This document shows, piece after piece, positions 16,739 to 24,655 of a DNA stretch of 37,467 bases (the stretch's first letter is position 1; each line of letters opens with the position of its first letter). Where the stretch lies: positions 1 to 37,467 of the forward strand of contig JAPHRJ010000020.1 in NCBI GenBank assembly GCA_026196045.1, in the 5' to 3' direction. This DNA comes from Gammaproteobacteria bacterium (GTDB lineage Bacteria; Pseudomonadota; Gammaproteobacteria; UBA6429; Thiohalophilaceae). The translations under genes were made by a program, and so were the position numbers. Below the pieces are notes generated by a model. The model was not told the DNA's origin and did no database searches. It worked only from the letters and a program-made list of their open reading frames with translations.

Positions 16739-18418
16739 ATGTCAGGCAAAATTAATAAATTTAGTTCAAGAATCACTCAGCCCAAATCTCAGGGGGCATC
16801 TCAGGCCATGTTGTATGGGACAGGCATGAGTCGGGAAGATATGGATAAGGCTGAGGTGGGCATTTCCAGTGTCTGGTGGGAAGGTAATACCTGCAATATG
16901 CATTTGAACGATCTGGCCGCGATGGTTAAAGAAGGCGTAGAAGCCGCGAACCTGGTGAGCATGCGTTTTAACACTATCGGTGTTTCAGATGGTATTTCCA
17001 TGGGCACGGACGGCATGAGCTATTCCCTGCAATCCCGCGATATTATTGCTGACTCTGTCGAAACCGTGATGTGTGCACAATGGTATGACGCGAATATTTC
17101 CATTCCTGGCTGTGACAAAAATATGCCTGGAGTCATGATTGCGATGGGACGCGTGAATCGTCCGTCACTTATGATTTACGGTGGCACCATTAAACCCGGT
17201 AGCTGGAAAGATCAGCCTCTGGATGTAGTCTCTGCATTCCAGAGCTATGGGCAATTTATTGCTAACAAGATCAGTGAAGAAGAACGTGAAGAGATTGTGG
17301 AAAACTCCTGCCCAGGACCAGGTGCCTGTGGCGGTATGTACACGGCTAATACGATGGCCTCTGCGATTGAAGCATTGGGCATGAGTTTGCCTTACAGCTC
17401 ATCTATTCCAGCGGTCGATCCTGGTAAACGTGAAGAGTGTTTAAAAGCCGGTAAAGCAATTCGTTATTTGCTGGAAAATGATATCAAACCACGGGACATC
17501 ATGACCCGTGATGCGTTTGAAAATGCGCTGGTGATGGTGATTGCTCTGGGTGGTTCCACCAATGCTGTGTTGCACTTGATCGCCATGGCACGAGCGGTGG
17601 ATGTATCTCTGACGATTGATGATGTTCAGGCCGTGAGTGACCGGATACCGTTTTTAGCCGATCTCAAGCCTAGCGGACGCTATGTCATGGAGGATCTTCA
17701 TAATGTGGGAGGAACACCCGCGGTAATGAAATACCTGCTAGAACAGGGTCTAATCAACGGTGATTGCCTGACGGTAACGGGTAAAACATTGGCCGAAAAT
17801 CTGGCTGAATTACCCGGTTTAAAGGAAGGACAGGATGTATTTATGCCGTTGGACAAACCCATCAAAGAAACAGGCCATATCCAGATTTTAAAAGGAAATC
17901 TGGCACCGGGTGGCTCAGTGGCAAAAATTACAGGTAAGGAAGGACTCACTTTCACGGGACCTGCGCGGGTATATGATCGTGAAGAAGCCATGTTGGCTGG
18001 CCTGGAACAGGGAGAAATCCAGAAGGGTGACGTCGTGGTTATTCGCTACGAAGGCCCTAAAGGTGGCCCGGGTATGCCAGAAATGTTGACTCCCACTTCG
18101 GCCATTATGGGAGCGGGATTGGGACAGGATGTGGCATTGATTACAGATGGCCGCTTCTCAGGTGGTTCTCATGGCTTCATCATTGGTCATGTGGTGCCTG
18201 AAGCACAGGAAGGTGGTCCTATTGGTCTGATTCGAAACGGTGATGTGATTCGCATTGATGCTAATAAGCGTATTCTGGATGTGGATGTCAGTGATGATGA
18301 AATGGCCAAACGTAAGCAGGAATGGGAAATGCCAGCCTATAAGGCCACACGTGGCACGTTGTATAAATACATCAAGAACGTTAAGAACGCTTCAGAAGGT
18401 TGTGTGACAGACGAGTAA
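16739..18418 (+). CDS. ilvD: dihydroxy-acid dehydratase IlvD
   Basis: 559 residues from the ATG at 16739, with GGAGAG just upstream; the frame is open further 5' but that part does not look like protein. The three cluster-ligand cysteines are present: Cys52 (GNTCNMH), Cys125 (PGCDKNMPG) and Cys197 (PGACGGMY), with Lys127 for Mg. The C-terminal RFSGG and EAQEGGPIG segments are also conserved. IlvD dehydrates 2,3-dihydroxy-isovalerate and -methylvalerate to the 2-oxo acids, the penultimate step of valine and isoleucine synthesis. No other ilv genes are nearby, so it is a stand-alone copy. Confidence 0.97.
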   Translation: MSGKINKFSSRITQPKSQGASQAMLYGTGMSREDMDKAEVGISSVWWEGNTCNMHLNDLAAMVKEGVEAANLVSMRFNTIGVSDGISMGTDGMSYSLQSRDIIADSVETVMCAQWYDANISIPGCDKNMPGVMIAMGRVNRPSLMIYGGTIKPGSWKDQPLDVVSAFQSYGQFIANKISEEEREEIVENSCPGPGACGGMYTANTMASAIEALGMSLPYSSSIPAVDPGKREECLKAGKAIRYLLENDIKPRDIMTRDAFENALVMVIALGGSTNAVLHLIAMARAVDVSLTIDDVQAVSDRIPFLADLKPSGRYVMEDLHNVGGTPAVMKYLLEQGLINGDCLTVTGKTLAENLAELPGLKEGQDVFMPLDKPIKETGHIQILKGNLAPGGSVAKITGKEGLTFTGPARVYDREEAMLAGLEQGEIQKGDVVVIRYEGPKGGPGMPEMLTPTSAIMGAGLGQDVALITDGRFSGGSHGFIIGHVVPEAQEGGPIGLIRNGDVIRIDANKRILDVDVSDDEMAKRKQEWEMPAYKATRGTLYKYIKNVKNASEGCVTDE

Positions 18419-18641
18419 GCTCTTAAAAATAATAAAACTTATCTGCAGAAACTGTCATTCGTGTCTTATTGTAAGCTGTTGTATTAAAAAGAGAATATTA
18501 AAAATACCTTAGTGTTTTTAACGGACTTCTATATACAATTAGGTAAGTACATTGGATGGGGGTTTCTGCTAAAATTTATTATACAAGGCACCCATATAAA
18601 ACCTAAAAATAGAGTTGTAGTGGTGCGCAGGGGAATTGAAG

Positions 18642-18860
18642 ATGTTTATGAAACAAGAGCCACTGGTAGGTGCCTGGTACGTTAATCGTACTGGCAAACT
18701 GATGAAAGTGAAATTGATGGCTTTCCATCATGAAAGACCTGAGTCGATCATGATCGAATACCTGGATGGCAAACGTCATGTGGTATCCATGGAAGCCTGG
18801 AATTGCCTTGAATTAAGTCGTAACCTGCAGCAGGCAGCAAAGTCACTGTTACAGCAGTAA
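18642..18860 (+). CDS. 72-residue protein of unknown function
   Basis: A small soluble protein beginning at the ATG at 18642, with AGGGGA seven bases upstream. It has a central beta-rich stretch (VGAWYVNRTGKLMKVKLMAF, then IMIEYLDGKRHVVS) and a helical C-terminus ending in LLQQ. The layout suggests a small barrel or SH3-like fold, but no family is recognised. Codon use looks like its neighbours. It sits alone between ilvD and a MazG-like gene. Confidence 0.65.
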   Translation: MFMKQEPLVGAWYVNRTGKLMKVKLMAFHHERPESIMIEYLDGKRHVVSMEAWNCLELSRNLQQAAKSLLQQ

Positions 18861-18968
18861 CCGCTGAATAATAAACAATAATAAATAGAGTACCAGTGAA
18901 GCCGGTATTCTGTTTGTGTTTTATCGAACGAGTTGTATTATATCGTTCGAACCTCTAATATCTTCCCC

Positions 18969-19334
18969 ATGTCCTGGGAAACACTTTCTGAACTTCAAAC
19001 CGAACTCAAACAGTTTGCTCATGAGCGAGACTGGGAACAATTTCATGCCCCTAAAAATCTGAGTATGGCCCTGATGGTCGAGGCTGCGGAGCTTGCGGAA
19101 CATTTTCAGTGGTTAACAGAAGAACAGAGCCAGTCACTGGCCGCAGATAAAAAACAGCTGGTGGCTTTTGAGATGGCTGATGTGATGATTTATTTACTAC
19201 GACTGGCAACGGAGCTTGATGTCGATCTGTTACAGGTAGTTGAAGAGAAAATTAAAAATAATCATGAACGTTATCCTGTAGATAAAGTTCGTGGTAGTAG
19301 TAAAAAGTACAGCGAGTACAAGCAGGAAGAATAA
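18969..19334 (+). CDS. MazG-like nucleotide pyrophosphohydrolase
   Basis: 121 residues from the ATG at 18969 (MSWETLSELQ); 12 upstream codons could be added but are not typical. The all-alpha NTP pyrophosphatase fold is shown by EAAELAEHFQW with the downstream EMADVMIYLLRLA segment, which provide the ExxE and ExxD Mg ligands. The trailing KNNHERYPVDK segment is typical of the MazG-like/dCTPase (DCTPP1) subgroup. It would hydrolyse dNTPs or NTPs to the monophosphate and pyrophosphate as a house-cleaning step. Confidence 0.9.
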   Translation: MSWETLSELQTELKQFAHERDWEQFHAPKNLSMALMVEAAELAEHFQWLTEEQSQSLAADKKQLVAFEMADVMIYLLRLATELDVDLLQVVEEKIKNNHERYPVDKVRGSSKKYSEYKQEE

Positions 19335-19353
19335 ATCGGCTGTTTAATTGACG

Positions 19354-21069
19354 TTAGTGTTGAGTATGTAATAACTGAGTGATTTTTTCAGCAGTGAGTG
19401 CCTGGCTAAAGATATTTCCCTGTATGTAGTGACAGTCTCGCGCTTTGAGTAGATTGAGTTGCTCATCCGTTTCTACCCCTTCCGCAATCACATTTAATGA
19501 CAGACTCTGTGCCATACCTATAATTGCTGAACAGATCGCACGATCATCAGAGTCAGTTGTGATATCGCGAATAAATGATCGATCAATTTTAATAGTGTCA
19601 ATTGGGAAGCGACGTAAATAATTCAGTGATGAGTAGCCAGTACCGAAATCATCAATGGCAAAACGTACGCCCAGGTCGGTTAAACCTTTAAGAGCATTAA
19701 TCGTACTGCTGGCATTTCGCATTAGCATACTTTCGGTAAGTTCAAGCTCAAGAAATTCTGGGTTAACTTCAGTATCTTTAATGATCGTTTGTAATGAAGA
19801 TATAAAAGAAGCGTTATTAAACTGTCTGCTAGACAGGTTAACCGACATATGCAGATGTTCAAGCCCGGCGGCATGCCATTGGCGTGACTGCTGACAGGCG
19901 GTTTCAAAAATCCAGATACCAACTGGTTCAATCAATCCGGTTTCTTCCAGCAAGGGAATAAAGTGTGCCGGTGTGATCGTACCCAGCTCAGGGTGTTGCC
20001 AGCGTAGTAAGGCTTCAACTCCGAATATTTGACCCGTGCGGGCATCAAATTGTGGCTGATAATAGAGTCGGAACTCATTGCGTTCGAGGGCATGGCGAAG
20101 GCTGTTTTCAAGAGAAATACGCTCGAAAACACGGGCTGTCATGGACTCGGAGAAAAACTGAAAGTTATTTTTCCCAGATTCCTTGGCACGGTATAGTGCA
20201 ATATCGGCATTATGAAGCAGGGTCTCGGCATCGTCACTATCATTGGGGTAAATACTGATACCAATACTGGCTGTAATATGGATTTCGTGATCATTAATAT
20301 TAAAAGGTACAGACAGGCTGCTTAGTACTTTTTGCGCAATGGCTGACAGGCTATTATCGGAATCAAAGTCATCCAGTAAGATCGCAAATACATCTCCACC
20401 AATACGGGAGATTGTGTCCCCTTCACGGATACTTGTCGTGAAGCGTTGAGCAAGTTGTTTTAACAGGTTGTCACCAATCTGTTGTCCAAGACTGTCATTC
20501 ACATTACGGAATAGATCAATATCTATATAGATAACCGCCACCAGACGTTGGTGGTAATGTGCTTTTGAGATAGCCTGTTCCAGTCGATCCAGGAATAAGG
20601 TTCGGTTTGGCAGGTTGGTGAGCACGTCATGATTCACCGCATACTGTATTTCCAACTCATCCTGAATATGCTCGGCTACGTTTTTTATCATGGCCACAAA
20701 ATGTGAGACTTCATTACGCTGATCAATGAGAGGGATAACAGTAATATCAGCCTGATATAACGCACCATCCCTGGAAGTACTTGAGATCTTGTTATGATAT
20801 ACCTTGCCTTCAAGCAGACAGGTCTGCATGTTGACAAAGAATTCTTTGTCATAACTACTTTTTAAAAACTCAACGAGGTTTTTTCCCAATGCTTCAGCAG
20901 GGGGGTGCCCTGAAATATATTCACAGGCTGGATTTACATACTCGATAATGGCCTGGGTATCGGTTACCAGAATAATATCAGCCGTATCTGCAAGGATAGC
21001 TCCGAGCCGTCCAAGTGCCGGATGAGATGGGATACAGTGAGTATCAGAATGTTTGTCTTTCGAATGCAT
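19354..21069 (-). CDS. PAS-GGDEF-EAL c-di-GMP signalling protein
   Basis: 571 residues. A PAS domain lies at about 20-135, GGDEF at 140-305 and EAL at 320-570. The GGDEF site reads GGDVF (224-228), with the catalytic-site Glu replaced by Val, so cyclase activity is doubtful. The inhibitory-site RxxD (REGD, 215-218) is kept. The EAL half looks intact: EALLRW (352-357), ELTES, IDDFGTGYSSL and KIDRSFI, and AEGVE, so phosphodiesterase activity is likely. No membrane segment is seen, so it is cytoplasmic. A PilZ receptor is encoded 2.6 kb away. Confidence 0.92.
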   Translation of the reverse strand: MHSKDKHSDTHCIPSHPALGRLGAILADTADIILVTDTQAIIEYVNPACEYISGHPPAEALGKNLVEFLKSSYDKEFFVNMQTCLLEGKVYHNKISSTSRDGALYQADITVIPLIDQRNEVSHFVAMIKNVAEHIQDELEIQYAVNHDVLTNLPNRTLFLDRLEQAISKAHYHQRLVAVIYIDIDLFRNVNDSLGQQIGDNLLKQLAQRFTTSIREGDTISRIGGDVFAILLDDFDSDNSLSAIAQKVLSSLSVPFNINDHEIHITASIGISIYPNDSDDAETLLHNADIALYRAKESGKNNFQFFSESMTARVFERISLENSLRHALERNEFRLYYQPQFDARTGQIFGVEALLRWQHPELGTITPAHFIPLLEETGLIEPVGIWIFETACQQSRQWHAAGLEHLHMSVNLSSRQFNNASFISSLQTIIKDTEVNPEFLELELTESMLMRNASSTINALKGLTDLGVRFAIDDFGTGYSSLNYLRRFPIDTIKIDRSFIRDITTDSDDRAICSAIIGMAQSLSLNVIAEGVETDEQLNLLKARDCHYIQGNIFSQALTAEKITQLLHTQH

Positions 21070-21147
21070 AGGTGTGTTAACGTAAAATCAATACAGTGTA
21101 GCTTGAACCTGTTTGTAACTTACTTGTTATGAACGAGTTCTTCCGAG

Positions 21148-21531
21148 CTATTTCTTTCCAATTAGCTCAATCTGGTAGCTATCAGGATCTTCAACGAATG
21201 CAATAATCGTTGTTCCAGCATTCATAGGACCTGCATCACGGATAATTTTTCCACCGCATTTTCGGATTGCATCACAGGCTGAATAGACATCATCGACTTC
21301 AATTGCAATATGGCCAAAGGCATTACCCATGTCATATGAAGAAGTGTCCCAGTTATGAGTAAGCTCAATGACTGTGGAACTGGATTCATCATCATAACCC
21401 AGGAAGGCCAGAGTAAATTTACCATCAGGATAATCTTTCTGGCGCAATAGCTTCATACCTAAAACTTGAGTATAAAAATCAATTGAGCGTTGAAGCTCAG
21501 TAACACGGAGCATGGTGTGAAGAATACGCAT
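21148..21531 (-). CDS. gloA: lactoylglutathione lyase (glyoxalase I)
   Basis: 127 residues. The four metal ligands His5, Glu56, His74 and Glu122 fall at the same numbers as in E. coli GloA, so it is probably nickel-dependent. It isomerises the methylglyoxal-glutathione hemithioacetal to S-lactoylglutathione. It has glyoxalase beta-alpha-beta repeats and the usual C-terminal GKK ending. It is divergent from an AEC transporter gene; the 97 bases between the starts contain a palindrome at 21581-21594. Confidence 0.95.
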   Translation of the reverse strand: MRILHTMLRVTELQRSIDFYTQVLGMKLLRQKDYPDGKFTLAFLGYDDESSSTVIELTHNWDTSSYDMGNAFGHIAIEVDDVYSACDAIRKCGGKIIRDAGPMNAGTTIIAFVEDPDSYQIELIGKK

Positions 21532-21580
21532 AGGCCATTATTTAATGCAGGACTGAAATAATAAAGTAACTATATCACAC

Positions 21581-21594
21581 TACCAAGTTTGGTA
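21581..21594. promoter_or_regulatory. palindrome TACCAA-GT-TTGGTA in the gloA/AEC intergenic region
   Basis: A perfect 6-bp inverted repeat with a 2-base centre that overlaps TATGAT (21593-21598), a possible -10 of the transporter. It could be an operator for a dimeric regulator. No regulator gene adjoins it. Confidence 0.4.
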
Positions 21595-21628
21595 TGATAG
21601 GCCTTTTGTATTACTGGGAACGGTGTCA

Positions 21629-22540
21629 ATGTTTGAAACAATCTTACAAATGATTGCCTTGATAGGTTGTGGGGTTGTTTGGAATCTAGTCAAACCGGGC
21701 AGTCTAAGTCCTGAGCAAGTCAGGCGTGGCATTACCGAGTCAGTCTATTATCTTTTTTTACCCGCATTAGTATTGGTTGTGTTATGGCAGGCCCCACTTG
21801 GGATAGATTCTATCCAGATCAGTGTGCTGGCCAGTATAGGAATTTTGTTTGCGCTGGTACTTAGTGGGCTTTTTTGTCGTGTTTGTGGTGCGCCAGGGAA
21901 AGTGACAGGGGCCATTATGCTGGCGGCCGCGTTTCCCAATGCGACCTATCTGGGGCTGCCGGTTCTGCAGGCCACTTTTGGTGACTGGTCCAGAAGTATA
22001 GCAATTCAGTATGATTTATTTGCAGGGACACCACTATTATTTACAGTTGGCATTCTTGTTGCGCAGTACTATGGAAGAGGACAATCTGATCCAGGGTTGT
22101 TAAAGCGTTTATTACGTATCCCTCCATTATGGGCTGCGATTGCTGGCGTCCTGCTAAATGTATTTTCTGTTCCATTGAATACAAATCTTGAACAGGCGTT
22201 GAACATGTTGGGGAATACGGTAATTCCACTCATGCTGGTATCCTTAGGTTTGAGTCTACAATGGCGGAGTATTAGTAAGGACCAGATCCCAGGTTTATTT
22301 GCCGTTATAATTATTCAGTTATTATTGACACCACTATTGGTATGGCAGCTAGGTCTGTTTACCAGTTTACAGGGGGAAGTGCTGACCGCCGTTGTACTTG
22401 AAGCCGCTATGCCGAGTATGGTTTTAGGTATTGTCCTCTGTGATCGCTATGAACTGGATACGGCATTATATGCAGTGGCAGTGACAGTAACGACACTGGT
22501 ATGTCTGATTACATTACCGTTGTGGTTTTCCTGGGTATAG
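21629..22540 (+). CDS. AEC-family (auxin efflux carrier-like) membrane transporter
   Basis: 303 residues from the ATG at 21629, which has GGGAA at 8 bases; an in-frame GTG two codons upstream is too close to that site. It is almost entirely hydrophobic with about ten membrane segments and a central break near residues 150-165. AEC landmarks include NATYLGLPV near residue 110 and the mid-protein NMLGNTVIPLMLVSLG, plus the C-terminal EAAMPSMV. Members export or import small organic acids such as malate or are auxin-like carriers; the substrate here is unknown. Confidence 0.85.
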   Translation: MFETILQMIALIGCGVVWNLVKPGSLSPEQVRRGITESVYYLFLPALVLVVLWQAPLGIDSIQISVLASIGILFALVLSGLFCRVCGAPGKVTGAIMLAAAFPNATYLGLPVLQATFGDWSRSIAIQYDLFAGTPLLFTVGILVAQYYGRGQSDPGLLKRLLRIPPLWAAIAGVLLNVFSVPLNTNLEQALNMLGNTVIPLMLVSLGLSLQWRSISKDQIPGLFAVIIIQLLLTPLLVWQLGLFTSLQGEVLTAVVLEAAMPSMVLGIVLCDRYELDTALYAVAVTVTTLVCLITLPLWFSWV

Positions 22541-22542
22541 AA

Positions 22543-23535
22543 TCAGGTTGAAGTTGGAGGAATATTTTCAGCAACGATTTTATCGTCTGCAATAAAACCT
22601 AAATAGAATGAAGAGAGTAGCCCCAGTAACACAGCATACCAAAGAGTAGACATGCGGTTGATTAGAGGGATAATCAGAGCCAGTGTTGAATCAACACCGA
22701 CCTGTGTTAATAGTAAATACATTACCGCTTCCGTTGCGCCAATACCTCCAGGTATAAATGACAATGCACCTGCCAGTAAACTAATGGCATAGATGGCCAT
22801 TGCCGTTGCAAAGACAGGTGAAGTATCAAGTACCGTCAGAAGGTAATAAAAGGCTGCTCCCTGTATGCTCCAGGCAAGCAATCCTATCATTAAACCTGAA
22901 TAAAGTGGCTTAGGTAATAACAGGTTGTGAGCCTGTTTCAGCAGTGTGCCTGCATAGTGGAATATTCGTTTTAAGAATAAAAAGGGTGCTTTGACTGCAA
23001 GGTAGTGAACTAGCTTAAGAAGCTGTTTACTTTTTAATAAAGGCAGCATCAATAATAAAACAGCACTGGCAATTAACACATAATATTGGTATTGCTCAAA
23101 ATTAAGAATAACAAGGAGCGCTATTAATGTGACGACAATCACATCCAGTAGGCGTTCACAAAAAAAACTGGCCAGACTGTGGCTGATATTTATACCATGT
23201 GATTTCAAATACAGCGAACGAATTGTTTCCCCCGCCTTTGCCGGTGTCGTGGTCAGGGCAAAACCGGCCATGTAATAATTTAGATGCAACCAGTTTGGAA
23301 GCATATGTCCCTGGATTTTTATAAAATATCGCCAGCGAATAAATCGCAGCAAGTAATTTCCTGTTGAGCACAGAAGTAAAAACAACACTCCACTTATGCC
23401 CAATGAAGAAAGGGCTGCAAGCAGGTTGTCATAGCCTGCCAGAATGGCATAGGACAGATAAAACCCGGCGGCCAGTAGCAAAGAGAGCGAAAGGATTCGC
23501 TTTTGTCTATTATTAAGGTGAAACCGGTTTGTCAC
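22543..23535 (-). CDS. flippase-like integral membrane protein (UPF0104/LPG synthase TM-like)
   Basis: 330 residues with about eight membrane segments. The family signature is clear: TTTPAKAGETIRSLYLK in the first half and SFIPGGIGATEAVMYLLL in the second, as in the membrane part of MprF and in the AglD/UPF0104 group. There is no soluble catalytic domain, so it would act as a lipid or glycolipid translocator, inferred from relatives. It converges with the AEC transporter gene 3 bases apart. Confidence 0.85.
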   Translation of the reverse strand: MTNRFHLNNRQKRILSLSLLLAAGFYLSYAILAGYDNLLAALSSLGISGVLFLLLCSTGNYLLRFIRWRYFIKIQGHMLPNWLHLNYYMAGFALTTTPAKAGETIRSLYLKSHGINISHSLASFFCERLLDVIVVTLIALLVILNFEQYQYYVLIASAVLLLMLPLLKSKQLLKLVHYLAVKAPFLFLKRIFHYAGTLLKQAHNLLLPKPLYSGLMIGLLAWSIQGAAFYYLLTVLDTSPVFATAMAIYAISLLAGALSFIPGGIGATEAVMYLLLTQVGVDSTLALIIPLINRMSTLWYAVLLGLLSSFYLGFIADDKIVAENIPPTST

Positions 23536-23642
23536 AGATTTTCCAATTTTAAGTAGAGGGACTGATAGTGTGCATATTATCTTCTAATTGGCGTAGTTTA
23601 TGCCGCTTTTATTCTACGTCAAATAAAAGATGGAGGTGAATG

Positions 23643-24056
23643 ATGAGAAAGTATATCCGTCATCCAGCACAGATACCTATCGAAATTGTTCGTGAGTTTA
23701 AACACAAAAGTTGTCTGGAACACTTAAATGATATTAGTTATGGTGGACTTCGTTTTGATAGCAAGGTCTACCTGCCAAAAGGCAACAATATTGCGGTTAG
23801 GATCACGATTGCTAAAAAGTCCTATGAGATAAATGGGCAGATTGTATGGTGCAAAAAGAAAGCAGAAGGCTATGAAATAGGTGTAGAGTTTAGTGGTGAG
23901 AATGAGGCTTTTCGTGTACGCATGGTTGAGCAGGTCTGTCATATTGAAGAATACCGACAGCAGGTTTTGCAGGATGAGGGTCGCGAACTAAGCAGTCAGG
24001 AAGCCGCATTCGAGTGGATAAGCAAATATGCCCAGAAATTCCCTGAACTTTGCTGA
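23643..24056 (+). CDS. PilZ-domain protein
   Basis: 137 residues from the second of two adjacent ATGs, which lies 6 bases from a GGAGG sequence; the first ATG (23640) is abutted by it. The c-di-GMP-binding signature is present: R2xxxR6 in MRKYIRHPAQ, then DISYGG (D-x-S-x-x-G) about 25 residues later, followed by a beta barrel with IVWCKKKAEGYEIGVEF. The C-terminal 40 residues form a helix, a common addition. It is likely a c-di-GMP receptor whose partner is unknown. Confidence 0.93.
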   Translation: MRKYIRHPAQIPIEIVREFKHKSCLEHLNDISYGGLRFDSKVYLPKGNNIAVRITIAKKSYEINGQIVWCKKKAEGYEIGVEFSGENEAFRVRMVEQVCHIEEYRQQVLQDEGRELSSQEAAFEWISKYAQKFPELC

Positions 24057-24090
24057 ATTTTCCTGGACTTGGCCTGTTTGCTATCAGTAA

Positions 24091-24120
24091 TTGGTATATT
24101 GGTATTATGATCAGTATAAT
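24091..24120 (+). promoter_or_regulatory. sigma-70 promoter for the 96-residue protein gene
   Basis: TTGGTA at 24091-24096 and a consensus TATAAT at 24115-24120, separated by 18 bases. The start codon is about 40 bases downstream with a near-perfect ribosome binding site. Confidence 0.6.
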
Positions 24121-24161
24121 TGCGAAAAATTTTATTTCGTAGAATATTGAGGAGGTGATTA

Positions 24162-24452
24162 ATGGCAACTGATATTGAAGAACTAACTGTAGATTATACG
24201 GAAGATGGTGTGCTGGTATCCAAGCAGCTAGATAAGGTCGTTCTGACGAAAGGTGCCTGGTCCACAATTCTTTATCGCTTTCAGGATTGGGATAGAAAAA
24301 AAGAAGAGTATGGCCCGGAGAAATATAGTATTCGCCGATATCAGAAGCGTAATGGCGAATACCAGCAAAAATCTAAATTTAATATTTCCAGCCGTGATCA
24401 AGCCACTAAAATTATTAATGCCTTGCAGGGCTGGATTGGCGAAGAAGAATAA
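24162..24452 (+). CDS. 96-residue conserved-looking protein of unknown function
   Basis: The ATG is preceded by GAGGAGGTGATT, which is close to a full complement of the 16S rRNA 3' end, and a sigma-70 promoter lies upstream, so high expression is likely. The protein is soluble and small. Its core (KGAWSTILYRFQDWDR, YSIRRYQKRNGEY, KFNISSRDQA) is reminiscent of a PC4-like single-strand nucleic-acid-binding fold, where beta strands carry Arg, Tyr and Lys and a terminal helix follows, but I cannot confirm this. No catalytic motif is visible. Confidence 0.75.
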   Translation: MATDIEELTVDYTEDGVLVSKQLDKVVLTKGAWSTILYRFQDWDRKKEEYGPEKYSIRRYQKRNGEYQQKSKFNISSRDQATKIINALQGWIGEEE

Positions 24453-24490
24453 TTCTCTGTAGTTGCTTAGTCGTCATCTTGAATTACTAA

Positions 24491-24620
24491 GAAGGCTCTA
24501 ATTAATTCCACCGTTCGTGGTGAGCCTGTCGAACCATGAACACTAAACCAAATAAAATCAGTATGTTAAAAACTACACCCTTCGACAAGCTCAGGGCGAA
24601 CGGAATTAATAAGAGCTTCC
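24491..24620. repeat. imperfect inverted repeat, REP/MITE-like
   Basis: Left arm 24491-24541 and right arm 24573-24620 are imperfect inverted copies sharing ATTAATTCC, CCGTTCG and TGAGC-TGTCGAA blocks, with about 30 AT-rich bases between. Arms of the type CCGTTCG...TGAGC.TGTCGAA occur in many bacterial genomes as dispersed hairpins. No transposase is present. It lies between the 96-residue gene (+) and the HTH-ferredoxin fusion gene (-), so it may also act as a transcription end for both. Confidence 0.75.
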
Positions 24621-24655
24621 CTAATGTATCACCTGGCAATTTAGGTGACGATTAA

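Noticed and set aside
24491-24620. Insertion sequence or transposon end
   Set aside because: The repeat has no transposase, no target-site duplication that I could identify, and both sides are intact genes.
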